Shown here: positions 9,001 through 17,807 of the stretch, piece after piece
Position numbering within the stretch: position 1 is the first letter of the stretch
Layout of the letters: the number at the start of each line of letters is the position of its first letter
Assembly: GCF_001468005.1 (NCBI RefSeq)
Contig: NZ_LNYY01000019.1
Span: forward strand, 590,445 to 654,444
From: Legionella steelei
Lineage (GTDB): Bacteria > Pseudomonadota > Gammaproteobacteria > Legionellales > Legionellaceae
DNA length: 64,000 nt
Direction: 5' to 3'
Translations under genes and position numbers: made by a program
The notes under the pieces: model-generated
Databases searched by the model: none
Told to the model about the DNA's origin: nothing
The model's input: the letters and a program-made list of their open reading frames with translations, nothing else

Positions 9001-11728
9001 AATTCACTAGTGCAATTTGTTTTACATCGCTCATCAAGGGTAATTTTAGATGTTCAATTTTGGTGTGTCGTAATTGAAACTTTATTTTATAGATAGAGAG
9101 CAAAATATGTATTAAGTTGGGTTTCTTTGGTATCTTCATGCCAAAATGACGCAATGCATTTAATCCAATTTGTAGCGCTTCGGTATGATTTCCCAACGTA
9201 GAGAGCATCTCAATTTTCAAACGATAAATCTCAATTTTATCTAAGGAGCCGCTCGCGTGTTTTAAAAGCTCGCTAAAGGACTTATCTGCGGTTTTAAAAT
9301 CCCCAACTAAATACCTGCACACAGCAAATTCTTTAAAAAGTTGGAATGTAAGAGGGTAATTTTTTTTCCAGTTATATGGTTTTAATAGTTGCACACCTAA
9401 AGATAGGTGTTCATTAGCAACATCATAAGCGGATGCTAATTTTGCTTTTTGCCCTGCCCATAAGTTATATTGGGCCAACTGCAAACGCTCACTTGATTTA
9501 TGAATTAATGAAATGCTTTGATTAAAATGTTTTAATACATCAAAGATACGCACATCGTGTGCTACAAGAGGCTTATCCTTTAATAACAATCTTCCTATCT
9601 TTAAATGTATATCGGGTCTTTCCTGTTCCTTAATCAGTTGATAAGCTGCTTGCTGAACACGATCATGAACAAAAATATACTGTAGTGAAGTGTTTGTAAG
9701 CGAGATGCTTTCATTTAATCCCATCAAACCGGATGTTTTATAGGCTTCCTCAACAGGATAGATTAGATTTGCTTTAATTGCTTGCCATAATTGTTCTGCA
9801 ATTTGGCTAATGGGTTGGCTGTTGATAATTTGCAGCGTTTTAAAGTTGAACTGATAGCCAAAACATGATCCTAATTTTAAGATTTCTTGTGTAGGTTTTG
9901 GAAGTAAATGAATTTTAGCCGTTAAAAGGTCAATGACATTGTCCGTTGCACTTTGTTGTTGAATTTTGATTAAATCCCACTCCCAAGCTCCATGCTCATA
10001 AGAGAAAGTTAATAAATTTTGTTGATAAATTAGTTTTAGGAATTCATTAATAAAAAATGGATTGCCATGAGTTTTATCAAAAATACATTTTGCTAAATCT
10101 TGGATTTTCTTTTGTGCATTTGATAGTGTATCGGCTAATAACATTTGAATGTTATTTAAGCGTAATGGCTTTAGAATCAAGGTACTGACGTTTGCTTTAT
10201 TTCTATTTAGGTTGTTAATGCTTAACTGTAAGGTGTGATTTTCATTGATTTCATTATCGCGATAAGCACCAATAAGGAGTAAATAATTTGTTTCGCGATC
10301 CTGTAATAGATTTTCAATAAAATTAAGTGAAGAGTTATCTGCCCATTGCAAATCATCTAAAAACATAACAAGTGGGTGTTCTGCTTGCGCAAAAATACGT
10401 ACAAAATTTTGAAATACCAAGTTAAACCGAATTTGTGTTTCAGCAGGGCTTAGTGGAAGCACTGGTGGCTGTTTGCCGATTATGAGTTCAACTTCTGGAA
10501 TAACATCAATGACAACCTGTCCAATATTACCTAAAGAATGTATCAGTAATTTTTTTAATCTTTCTAATTTGCTTTCGCTTTCTGACAACACTTGTTTCAC
10601 AAGGTTCTTAAATGCGGCAACTATCGCACTATAAGGAATACTTCGCTGTAACTGATCAAATTTACCCTGAATATAATAACCTCTATGCTGAATAATAGGC
10701 TTATGTACTTCTTTTACTAATGAGGTTTTTCCGATACCAGAATAACCTGCAATCAAGATTATTTCCTTGCCACCTAAACTGATTCGATTAAATGCTTTGA
10801 TAAGTTTATCTACTTGCAGCTCTCGGCCATATAAAGTACGAGAAATACTTAAGTGATCGCGAATATCATTTTGTCCTAGGACAAACTCATTAATTGATTT
10901 CTTTTGTTGCCATTGATTTAAGCATTCTTTAAGATCCAATTTTAATCCAATGATGCTGGAATAACGATCTTCAGGCATTTTACACAATAATTTTTCAATA
11001 ATTGCATCCAACATTTTGGGGATATCTGGCCTAATTTCTAATACTGGCGGTGGTTTTTTGGCAATATGACAATGTACTAATTCAAGAGTATCCACTGTTT
11101 GAAAGGGCAATCGATTAGTCAGCATTTCATAAAATGTGATACCTAATGAATAAAAATCAGTGCGATAGTCAACAGGACGGTTAATACGACCTGTTTGTTC
11201 TGGTGAAATATAGGCTAAGTCTTTGGCAAATGTTCCCAGTTTTAGATAATCAAATGTTTCTTCAGTAAGCTTGGAAGAGGTGCTTAAGTCAACCAATTTA
11301 AGGTTCAATTGTTCTGGATCAATAACAATATTGGATGGTTTAATTTCCTTATGAATAATATTGCGCTGATGTAATTCTCCAACAATATCAACAAGTTGCA
11401 ATGCTAAAATCAAAAAGCTCTCAATATCCAATTGGTGCATAAGAAGGTATGACGTTAATAATTGTCCTTTTACATCCTCTAGAATTAAAACAGGCATTTG
11501 TAAATTTTGTAGAAAATCATAAGCTTTAATAATGGTGGGGGCTTCAATCATATTCAATAAATAATATTCATGTTGCAAAATTGCCAAATTTTCAGAGCTG
11601 GAGTGTTGTTTGCTTGGTGTCTTGAGAAGAACTCTGCGACTATCTTTTAATCGCAGGGCATAATAGGTATCAATATTATGGTTATGCCTCATTTTTTCTC
11701 GTAATGCATAGCCGGATATAGAAATCAT
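6014..11728 (-). CDS. Multidomain signalling protein: kinase-like, AAA ATPase, helical repeats, GAF, GGDEF, EAL
   Basis: A 1904-residue protein with RBS GAGGAAA before the ATG. Domains in order: Ser/Thr-kinase-like (about 10-275), AAA/NACHT-like ATPase (300-560, Walker A GYSGIGKTS near 329, FLDDLQWAD as Walker B), long TPR-like helical region (600-1270), GAF (about 1290-1440), GGDEF (1465-1625) and EAL (1650-1895). The kinase catalytic loop reads HKEIKPSN instead of HRDxKxxN and DFG reads DLS, so it may be a pseudokinase. The cyclase has intact GGDEF and an RxxD inhibitory site (REFD) five residues ahead. The EAL domain keeps EALLRW, ELEITES, DDFGTGYSS, KIDKAF and AEGVEN, so both c-di-GMP synthesis and breakdown look possible. 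The front half matches the PknB/AAA/GAF sensor kinases of bacteria, which usually end in a histidine kinase. Confidence 0.9.
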   Translation of the reverse strand: MISISGYALREKMRHNHNIDTYYALRLKDSRRVLLKTPSKQHSSSENLAILQHEYYLLNMIEAPTIIKAYDFLQNLQMPVLILEDVKGQLLTSYLLMHQLDIESFLILALQLVDIVGELHQRNIIHKEIKPSNIVIDPEQLNLKLVDLSTSSKLTEETFDYLKLGTFAKDLAYISPEQTGRINRPVDYRTDFYSLGITFYEMLTNRLPFQTVDTLELVHCHIAKKPPPVLEIRPDIPKMLDAIIEKLLCKMPEDRYSSIIGLKLDLKECLNQWQQKKSINEFVLGQNDIRDHLSISRTLYGRELQVDKLIKAFNRISLGGKEIILIAGYSGIGKTSLVKEVHKPIIQHRGYYIQGKFDQLQRSIPYSAIVAAFKNLVKQVLSESESKLERLKKLLIHSLGNIGQVVIDVIPEVELIIGKQPPVLPLSPAETQIRFNLVFQNFVRIFAQAEHPLVMFLDDLQWADNSSLNFIENLLQDRETNYLLLIGAYRDNEINENHTLQLSINNLNRNKANVSTLILKPLRLNNIQMLLADTLSNAQKKIQDLAKCIFDKTHGNPFFINEFLKLIYQQNLLTFSYEHGAWEWDLIKIQQQSATDNVIDLLTAKIHLLPKPTQEILKLGSCFGYQFNFKTLQIINSQPISQIAEQLWQAIKANLIYPVEEAYKTSGLMGLNESISLTNTSLQYIFVHDRVQQAAYQLIKEQERPDIHLKIGRLLLKDKPLVAHDVRIFDVLKHFNQSISLIHKSSERLQLAQYNLWAGQKAKLASAYDVANEHLSLGVQLLKPYNWKKNYPLTFQLFKEFAVCRYLVGDFKTADKSFSELLKHASGSLDKIEIYRLKIEMLSTLGNHTEALQIGLNALRHFGMKIPKKPNLIHILLSIYKIKFQLRHTKIEHLKLPLMSDVKQIALVNLITQLLNSAFITNQQLFVILTCKNILLSLKYGYTESTSMSIPVYAFIIMHSLNWYDEAISFVALYNRLKQEYGASNFEGKNQFVLGSFIEPYQKSLNLCNNTVINAFKLCCEVGDLVYSNYSNILLIFHALSAGKNLDEIKKNVKSALSFMSRMKISDFVNVAKFWDYLTQCLERPGFTKIKQLSLFEKNIINGKNKTELSFFYSSLTQLHFLLGNFAEAVKSGNNHELYSEYNKGMISHLDGKFFYALSLLAILSQAPKSKYRHYLKKIKQLKAFIKKYETWCPENFKAYSLLIDAEYMSLKKQNESVLALYEQAIEAALASGLVLVAAIANERAAYFCNKIKIDNIAKIYLSHAHHYFKDWGAHTKVKLLEQSTETSALINYYPDLQVKTPTIDMLAVLKFNQLISSEIRLDKLLQKLLVIVLENAGAQRGIILTQDNEKWVVEAEGNLEHQTIHLNSPMDKAGVAAYPRSILNYVQRTQKAIILNDAIQSELTFQDEYVQQENPRSLLMMPLFYKSQLCRVLYLENNSSSYTFTPSHLDNLQMLASQAMISLENAKHYYQATHDPLTGLANRNLLYEIFQQNTNQATQFQGKIALLFLDIDYFKVINDTLGHDNGDKLLIHAAKKITSSLREFDIAARIGGDEFAIILFNINSKEQITAIVERLLAEISKPVPIDEHLIQIASSMGISIYPDDGKNIETLLKLADTALYQAKEKGRNQFHYYSNELYEEYQQTHGLGKELQRAYDKQEFFLMYQPFYATSTGNIIGLEALLRWNHPEKGVLDASKFIPNLEKSPLIMPVSEWIIKNVCRQAKSWQDKKILPGPIAINISTIQFIRHSLSKIIAECIAKNQLDASFIELEITESIFIEYSDKLYKEINLLNEMGVSLVIDDFGTGYSSLSYLKHLPVKKIKIDKAFISNCHNDYLDQTIVKAIATIAHKLNIMVVAEGVENKQQLQFLLEQDIDGVQGYYYSHPLTAEECVIQLENQKNKKNK

Positions 11729-12094
11729 TTATTTCCTCAGCAATTCGTTAGACGAAGGGCACCCCAATACCTACTTTATATTATAGAAGATATTGGGGCT
11801 ATCTCCCAAATAAGACATAAAGCAGGAATAAGAAAAGGTGTCAACTAGTGGTGCTCTGTTGAACTTGCAATAGGATATAAATACCACAGTCTCCCAGAAC
11901 ACCGCAGTTGCAATAGCTTAATCACCATAAGTGATCTTTTTATATTTTGATTACTAACCAAATTTGGACTATATCGGTTGTTATTGATCGTATTTTGCTT
12001 TACTTATCAAGTGGAGTAACTTTTAGCGTGCTGTAGATTGGAGTTGTTTATGCTAATTCAAGCTTGGAGATAAAGAGATTGAAAGGGTGTAAAG
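11729..12094. other. Intergenic region with an inverted repeat
   Basis: About 366 bases between divergent genes. CCCCAATA at 11762 and TATTGGGG near 11791 form an 8-bp inverted repeat with a 21-base spacer just upstream of the signalling gene. It could be an operator or a weak hairpin. No other structure or frame is evident. Confidence 0.35.
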
Positions 12095-12412
12095 ATGAAT
12101 AGTTCAGTAATGAATTTTCTTAAAAAGTATAGTATTGTTTACAGCCCGGATTGCCATTCTTTAAGATATGTTATGTCATCAAGAGTTACGCCTGAGGCAG
12201 ACAAAAAGTATCAAACCATTCAAAATGTTTCAGAAAGGCGGGCCGGTACTTTAATGTCTCCCTTTCCAAGATTTCTAACAAAATTGGATATGTATTACAA
12301 TTTTAAATTTAGTAAGTTTTCATTTACTAAAGAAGCTCCTGAAATAAACCAAGCGCGAAACATCAATACAGAGAAAGAAGTGATCAATGGAATACTTTAT
12401 GCTGAAGATTAA
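12095..12412 (+). CDS. Hypothetical protein, 105 residues
   Basis: Small isolated frame with an ATG start after a weak purine-rich stretch. The product is basic in the middle and shows no signal peptide, membrane segment or family motif that I recognise. The N-terminus (MNSSVMNFLKKYSIVYSPD) is mildly hydrophobic. It is convergent with the formate dehydrogenase gene. A real gene is plausible but unproven. Confidence 0.45.
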   Translation: MNSSVMNFLKKYSIVYSPDCHSLRYVMSSRVTPEADKKYQTIQNVSERRAGTLMSPFPRFLTKLDMYYNFKFSKFSFTKEAPEINQARNINTEKEVINGILYAED

Positions 12413-12471
12413 TTCAGTATGTCTTATAGCGTCCTTTACTTGCTAAATCGTTTGTTATTCAGAGCACTAAA

Positions 12472-12492
12472 TACCGCGCATGAAGCGCGGTA
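12472..12492 (-). terminator. Probable terminator of formate dehydrogenase
   Basis: TACCGCGC and GCGCGGTA form a perfect 8-bp GC-rich stem with a 5-base loop, 21 bases after the fdh stop on the minus strand. On that strand it is followed by TTTAGT. It may also stop transcription from the small gene on the other side. Confidence 0.6.
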
Positions 12493-12512
12493 GGTCTCTT
12501 AATACAGCAAAT

Positions 12513-13697
12513 TTATGCTTTTTCGGCACCTACAGTTGCATTACCCATAGTGTAAGAGTGTGCTCCTGTACCAGCTAATTGGCCTTTATCTACAATTAGA
12601 TAAACATCCCGTATAGGGCGTCCTTCTAACCAACATTCTAAAATTTCACGAGTGCCTGCTGCATAACGTGCTTGTGCAGAGAGTGAAGTTCCTGAAATAT
12701 GAGGGGTCATGCCATTATAAGGCATGGTTCGCCATGGATGATCTTTAGGAGCTGGTTGAGGGAACCATACATCACCTGCATAGCCCGCAAGTTGCCCGCT
12801 CTCACAGGCATGTACAATAGCTTCACGATTGCATATTTTTCCTCGAGCGGTATTAATCAAGTAAGAACCACGCTTCATTTTGTTAATCAATCGCTCATCA
12901 AATAAATTTTCCGTCTCGGGTGTCAGAGGGCAATTAATGGTCACTACATCACACGCCTGTACTAGAGATTCAACATGAGGATGAAAAACCAGTCCTAATT
13001 CATGTTCAACCTTTTCTGGTAAACGATGGCGATCTGTATAATGCAATTTAACATCAAATGGTTTTAAACGTTTCATAACTGCTAAGCCAATGCGTCCGCA
13101 CGCAACAGTACCGACGGTCATTCCTTCCAGATCATAGGAACGTACGACACAATCAGCAATATTCCAACCTTTTTGCACAACCCATTGATGAGAGGGCAGA
13201 TAATTTCGTACTAAAGAAAGGATCATCATAACGACATGTTCGGCAACACTGATGCTATTCGAATAAGTAACTTCTGCTACGGTAATGTTATGTTCTTTGG
13301 CGGCTTGCAAGTCTACATGATCAGAGCCAATCCCTGCAGTAATCACCAATTTTAGCTTTTTTGCCTTAGCAATTCGCTCAGAAGTTAAATATGCGGGCCA
13401 AAAAGGCTGGGAAATAACTACATCTGCGTCGGGTAATTCTTTTTCAAAAACAGAGTTTGGACCTTCTTTGTCTGAAGTAACTACAAATTGGTGCCCTTGC
13501 GATTCAAGAAATTGGCGCAAACCTAATTCACCAGACACAGAGCCAAGTAAAGTACCAGGTTGAAAATCATGTTGCTTAGGAGAGGGCACACTTTGACCAT
13601 CAGCATAGTGTTCTATCTTTGGAAGCGTATCTCGAGCATAATATTTGGGATATCCATCAATCGGATCTTCATAGAGAACGCAAAGAATTTTAGCCAT
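12513..13697 (-). CDS. fdh: NAD-dependent formate dehydrogenase
   Basis: A soluble 394-residue enzyme that oxidises formate to CO2 with reduction of NAD+ and needs no metal. It belongs to the D-2-hydroxyacid dehydrogenase superfamily. Diagnostic FDH blocks are intact: QPFWPAY near residue 97 (formate site), TYSNSISVAEH (Asn for substrate), the nucleotide loop TVACGRIG, NTARGKICNR (catalytic Arg), DVWFPQPAPKDHPWR (Gln) and MTPHISGTS (catalytic His). The C-terminus GTGAHSYTMGNAT is that of the Pseudomonas/methylotroph FDHs (about 400 residues). It is preceded by AAGGAC. It is a single-gene unit with a hairpin downstream. Likely role: formate detoxification and NADH supply. The family assignment is very secure. 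Confidence 0.96.
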   Translation of the reverse strand: MAKILCVLYEDPIDGYPKYYARDTLPKIEHYADGQSVPSPKQHDFQPGTLLGSVSGELGLRQFLESQGHQFVVTSDKEGPNSVFEKELPDADVVISQPFWPAYLTSERIAKAKKLKLVITAGIGSDHVDLQAAKEHNITVAEVTYSNSISVAEHVVMMILSLVRNYLPSHQWVVQKGWNIADCVVRSYDLEGMTVGTVACGRIGLAVMKRLKPFDVKLHYTDRHRLPEKVEHELGLVFHPHVESLVQACDVVTINCPLTPETENLFDERLINKMKRGSYLINTARGKICNREAIVHACESGQLAGYAGDVWFPQPAPKDHPWRTMPYNGMTPHISGTSLSAQARYAAGTREILECWLEGRPIRDVYLIVDKGQLAGTGAHSYTMGNATVGAEKA

Positions 13698-14012
13698 ACA
13701 TTTGTCCTTAAATAAAATGGTTCAATAGAGTCGAAGCGTTCAATTTTATTTCATCTAGTGTTTGTGATGACAGAACGCTAAATTTAGCAGCAAAGTTTTA
13801 TTCGATGCCAAGTGACTGGAACAAGATAATGAATTTATTCTGTTAACTTGTAAACTATTATTATTAAATAAATTTTTAAGCTAATGCAGAAGCAATTGAT
13901 AGAGAGATAGTCATAAAAAAATTGTACCATCATCGAAGATGCTACTTACTATTTGAATGGATAAGCAACAATGATGTTTCTAGGCAAAACCTAGGCGCAA
14001 CACCAAGTGACT
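13698..14012. other. Intergenic region, nothing clear
   Basis: About 315 AT-rich bases upstream of formate dehydrogenase and downstream of a small hypothetical gene. It presumably holds the fdh promoter. No RNA gene or coding frame is recognised. Confidence 0.3.
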
Positions 14013-14345
14013 TTATTGTTTATATTCATGTGTTTTGGGTTGATCAAGTTGCTGCTCATTTTGTATTTTTAATCCTGGATATTCCTTTTTAAGCACATCA
14101 ATTGCATCCTTTGCAAATTCTGGCCTAATCGTTACCTTAAGCCTATCTGAGTGCATACCATGTCCCATAGGTTGAACTTGGAATTGCTGATCTCTCTCGA
14201 ATGTATTTTTTCGGGCACTTTGATCATTGCAAATGGCTAAAAGTGCATGATAGGCAAAAATCATATCGCCATTGTTAGATAATATCCCATCAGTCATAAC
14301 AAGGGAGCCATCACGTATAACCTCAACTATTGTCTTGTATGTCAT
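14013..14345 (-). CDS. Hypothetical protein, 110 residues
   Basis: Small frame with a good ribosome-binding site (GAGGAAA) before the ATG at 14345. No signal peptide or transmembrane segment. The order looks like alpha/beta: VEVIRDGSLVMTDGI, an FAYHALLAICND helix, then RLKVTIRPEF followed by AIDVLKKEYPG. The ends are hydrophilic and Gln-rich. I do not recognise the family. It is divergent from the acyltransferase gene. Confidence 0.6.
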   Translation of the reverse strand: MTYKTIVEVIRDGSLVMTDGILSNNGDMIFAYHALLAICNDQSARKNTFERDQQFQVQPMGHGMHSDRLKVTIRPEFAKDAIDVLKKEYPGLKIQNEQQLDQPKTHEYKQ

Positions 14346-14498
14346 AATTTCCTCACTTTATGGCCTATTTGTATATAATATTAGCATAAAGCATGGAGAA
14401 AGCCTCAAACCTTCATTTATCAGTAAAAAACTTTATTCCAGAGCAGAAAGGCATTAGGATTATTTTATTTCAAAATCCAGTTAAGAGGGGAGTTTTGA

Positions 14499-15713
14499 GT
14501 GCCACTCATAAAAGCGCGTTTAGATGCTCATTCTAAGATTGAATTTACAAATACCTTACGAGGACTTGCTGCACTATTTGTCGTCATTTCTCATTATTTA
14601 AGTGCCTTTTGGTATAAAAGGGACTATGTAGCTCATCTGATTAATGCACCATTATTAACACCAGAGGCTCATGCAACACCAATTTATGTTGCATGGCTTA
14701 ACTTATTCCCACTTTTTGACTGGGGATCTTATGGGGTGGGTTTATTTTTTATAATCAGCGGATTTGTCATTCCATTTTCACTTCAAAAAACGAATAGCCT
14801 AGGTTTTTGTGTTAATCGCTTTTTTCGTATTGTACCCACTTATGCCGTTGGATTTAGCATTACTTTATTGACTCTTTTTTTAGGCGGAAAATATTTTATT
14901 ACGATATGGCCCTATACCTTACAAGAAGTATTAATTCACTATATTCCTGGAATTCGAGACATGCTTGAATCGAGAAATATTGACGTCATTATCTGGACTC
15001 TTGAGGTGGAAATGAAATTCTATCTCATTGCTGCGTTGTCAATCGCTTGGTTTCGTAGATACTCTCTAAAGGTTTTTTTTATACCCACATTATTTTTTCT
15101 TTTAACCTGTTATCTATCGTATAGGGTCCCAGAATGGGCTACAAGTAATTTGCCAGCGTTCATTCGATCAGAAATTTATATGATATCAACACAATATCTT
15201 ATTTATATGTTTATCGGTGTCGTTTTTCATTATTTATATTGTCAAAAAATTACACCTGATTTGGGATATTTTATTATCGGTATTTTATTGACCATGTTTT
15301 GTATTGCTTGGCGTGTAGGACCTTATTCAGGAAGTTTAATCATAGTTTGGAGCTACGCTTTTGCTTTATTAACATTTTTATTTGCCTACATATTTCCTCA
15401 TTTTTTTAAAGCAAATCCTGTATTTAATTTTCTAGCGGACATTAGCTATCCATTATACATTGTTCATAGTATTGCAGGTTATGTTGTTCTCCGAATGATG
15501 TTAGATATGAATTTTGAATTTTGGTTATCTCTACTCATCGTTGTTATTACCTCTCTCTTGTTGTCATGGTTCTTACACGTATTGATTGAACTGCCCTCTC
15601 AGACATTGGGTAAAAAACTTGCGAAAAAATTAAGCGCAAACATAGAAATACCCCTATTTATAAAAAAGATGATAAAGTCATTGAGATTGAGAGAATCACA
15701 CAAATTAACCTAG
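14499..15713 (+). CDS. Membrane acyltransferase (acyltransferase 3 / OafA family)
   Basis: A 404-residue integral membrane protein starting with GTG (AAGAGGGG eight bases upstream). It opens with the family signature NTLRGLAALFVVISHY, containing R and H of the catalytic R-x10-H motif, and has about ten hydrophobic segments. GVGLFFIISGFVIP and FNFLADISYPLYIVH are further landmarks of acyltransferase-3 proteins. These O-acetylate or otherwise acylate sugars of LPS, peptidoglycan, Nod factors or macrolides. It lies 7 bp upstream of the next gene and heads a same-strand run to about 18.2 kb, which suggests co-transcription. Confidence 0.9.
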   Translation: MPLIKARLDAHSKIEFTNTLRGLAALFVVISHYLSAFWYKRDYVAHLINAPLLTPEAHATPIYVAWLNLFPLFDWGSYGVGLFFIISGFVIPFSLQKTNSLGFCVNRFFRIVPTYAVGFSITLLTLFLGGKYFITIWPYTLQEVLIHYIPGIRDMLESRNIDVIIWTLEVEMKFYLIAALSIAWFRRYSLKVFFIPTLFFLLTCYLSYRVPEWATSNLPAFIRSEIYMISTQYLIYMFIGVVFHYLYCQKITPDLGYFIIGILLTMFCIAWRVGPYSGSLIIVWSYAFALLTFLFAYIFPHFFKANPVFNFLADISYPLYIVHSIAGYVVLRMMLDMNFEFWLSLLIVVITSLLLSWFLHVLIELPSQTLGKKLAKKLSANIEIPLFIKKMIKSLRLRESHKLT

Positions 15714-15720
15714 GAAGTTT

Positions 15721-16623
15721 ATGTCAGCTCATGAAACCATTTTAAGTAAGCAAGAAAGAAAATGGATTTTAGATAGACGTATTACAAGACTCTCTGACAA
15801 CAAAGAAGTACAAATTTATCCAATGGGAGCCGAACGCTATTTAGCCTCGGCATTATCTGGGAATCAAAACAAACACTATGATGTTCGCACAGAAATTGAG
15901 GGAAAAGATGTGTTAGTCATTCCAGGATATGGCAATAGTAGTTTTTTATTTGCCCTAGCGGGTGCAAAAACTATTACTGCCTATGATAAAGATCCAGTTA
16001 CGATTGCCTGGATGAAGGCTTTTAAAAAATACTACCTTTATCGCGAATATGATGATCGTGGAAAACCACTTCCTTCAATTGGCGAATTATTTGCTGCACT
16101 TACCTGTTGGTATCCACCATTAATTACGTTATCGAGCGGAAAATGTGCTAATTTTCTATTTTGGATATTACATCCAAACTCATTAAGAAGAGCATATATT
16201 CACTATATGGTCACACTGGTTCAGCATGCAATTCAATCTAAAAGCCATGATGATTTTGAACTGGATAAAGACATTCAATTCTATGTGGGAACACTAGATA
16301 AGGTACTTATGAGTGATAAAAATCAAACTTTTGATACAGCTTTTGTGCCATATTTGTTAGGTGTTAAGAATGGAATAGAAAAAGATAAAGAGATAGTGCG
16401 TTTTATGGAGCAATTAATCAAAATTATTCCTAATGGTCGCATTCTCGTCAGCCCATCTAGAGACATTAAAGAATATTATGTAATGGGGAAAAGTTATTTT
16501 GTTACAACAGGTTATTCCGATATTCAAGAAATACCTGAGTTAAAAACTTATGTTGTTGGCGAAGACAAATACTGGTTTCGAACTCAAGGACTTGCAATAT
16601 TTGGATCGCAGAGCAATGAATGA
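15721..16623 (+). CDS. SAM-methyltransferase-like hypothetical protein
   Basis: A 300-residue soluble protein, 7 bp after the acyltransferase gene. The stretch DVLVIPGYGNSSFLFALAG followed by TITAYDKDP looks like motif I and the acidic end of strand 2 of a Rossmann SAM-binding fold. A block near residue 200 (FDTAFVPYLLG) and RILVSPSRDIKEYY fit later strands. It loosely resembles the DUF3419/BtaA aminocarboxypropyl transferases, but I cannot confirm this. Translational coupling with the acyltransferase suggests that both modify the same lipid or glycan. Confidence 0.6.
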   Translation: MSAHETILSKQERKWILDRRITRLSDNKEVQIYPMGAERYLASALSGNQNKHYDVRTEIEGKDVLVIPGYGNSSFLFALAGAKTITAYDKDPVTIAWMKAFKKYYLYREYDDRGKPLPSIGELFAALTCWYPPLITLSSGKCANFLFWILHPNSLRRAYIHYMVTLVQHAIQSKSHDDFELDKDIQFYVGTLDKVLMSDKNQTFDTAFVPYLLGVKNGIEKDKEIVRFMEQLIKIIPNGRILVSPSRDIKEYYVMGKSYFVTTGYSDIQEIPELKTYVVGEDKYWFRTQGLAIFGSQSNE

Positions 16624-16647
16624 ATTATTCAATTTGAGGAAAGGATT

Positions 16648-17685
16648 ATGGAATATAAAACCTTAGGAAATACGGGATTACTTGTTTCTACTCTTTGTTT
16701 AGGGACAATGACTTTCGGTGGAAAAGGCTTTTGGGAAACAGTTGGTGCGGTTGACCAAGCAGGTGTAGACAAACTCATCAAAGCCTCTATGGATGCTGGG
16801 ATTAATTTTTTTGACACTGCTGATATTTATTCTGAAGGAGAAAGTGAACGTATTCTAGGCAAGGCGTTTAAAAACCTGAATATCGCACGCAAAGATGTGG
16901 TGATCGCGACCAAAGTATATGGAAGAGTAGGGCCTGGTTATAATGATATAGGAGCCTCACGAGGTCATATTATGGATGCTGTTGATGCGAGTCTTCGTCG
17001 TCTGAATACTGATTACATCGATTTATATCAGATCCATGGAAATGATTCGATTACACCAGTAGAAGAAACATTACGAGCACTTGATACATTGGTACAGCAG
17101 GGAAAAGTACGCTATATCGGATGTTCTAATTGGCAAGCTTGGAAAATTGCAAAAGCGTTGGGAATTTCTCAATTTAAAAACTTGGCTCGTTTTGATACGT
17201 TGCAAGCTTACTATTCGTTGGCAGGACGAGATTTAGAACGAGAAATTATACCGCTGTTAGAGTCTGAAAAAACAGGGCTTCTTGTGTGGAGCCCACTTGC
17301 TGGTGGCTTGCTTTCAGGTAAATTTAGCCGTGAAAATCAGACACCAGAGCACTCTCGTCGCTCCAGCTTTGATTTTCCTATTGTGGATAAGGACAGAGCT
17401 TGGAAAATTCTTGATGTACTTAGACCTATCGCAAAAAATCATAATTGCAGTGTGGCGCGTGTGGCATTAGCCTGGTTACTCACCAGACCTGCTGTAACTT
17501 CTGTCATTATTGGCGCTAAGCGTATCGAGCAATTAGAAGATAATTTAGAGGCTGTGTCATTAAAATTATCTATTGATGAGATAACTCAGTTAGACGCGGT
17601 AAGTGCCTTACCACCTGAATATCCAGGATGGATGCTTCCTTTTCAATCTATGGATCGATTAGACCCGACCATACAGAGGTTTTAA
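16648..17685 (+). CDS. Aldo/keto reductase
   Basis: A 345-residue NADPH-dependent oxidoreductase of the AKR superfamily (YajO/Tas-like). The catalytic tetrad is visible as Asp56 and Tyr61 (FFDTADIYSEGESE), Lys89 (IATKVYG) and His130 (DLYQIHGND). The C-terminal VIIGAKRIEQLEDNL block binds the NADP phosphate. RBS GAGGAAAGG before ATG. The gene follows the methyltransferase-like gene by 24 bp and ends shortly before a hairpin. Substrate unknown. Confidence 0.92.
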   Translation: MEYKTLGNTGLLVSTLCLGTMTFGGKGFWETVGAVDQAGVDKLIKASMDAGINFFDTADIYSEGESERILGKAFKNLNIARKDVVIATKVYGRVGPGYNDIGASRGHIMDAVDASLRRLNTDYIDLYQIHGNDSITPVEETLRALDTLVQQGKVRYIGCSNWQAWKIAKALGISQFKNLARFDTLQAYYSLAGRDLEREIIPLLESEKTGLLVWSPLAGGLLSGKFSRENQTPEHSRRSSFDFPIVDKDRAWKILDVLRPIAKNHNCSVARVALAWLLTRPAVTSVIIGAKRIEQLEDNLEAVSLKLSIDEITQLDAVSALPPEYPGWMLPFQSMDRLDPTIQRF

Positions 17686-17700
17686 AATGTTCACCTTGTA

Positions 17701-17721
17701 GCCTGGGCGCGGCACCCAGGC
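17701..17721. repeat. GCCTGGG hairpin after the reductase gene
   Basis: GCCTGGG and CCCAGGC form a perfect 7-bp stem with a 7-base loop, 16 bases after the stop codon. There is no immediate T-run. It may be a terminator or a member of the same dispersed palindrome group as 1660-1679. Confidence 0.45.
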
Positions 17722-17807
17722 CACAAAACGATAAAAAATTAGTTGATCATGAGTCTGTATTCACTGCTAAACTAAACAGAGTCCTAATTTTTAAAACTGA
17801 GACACAA

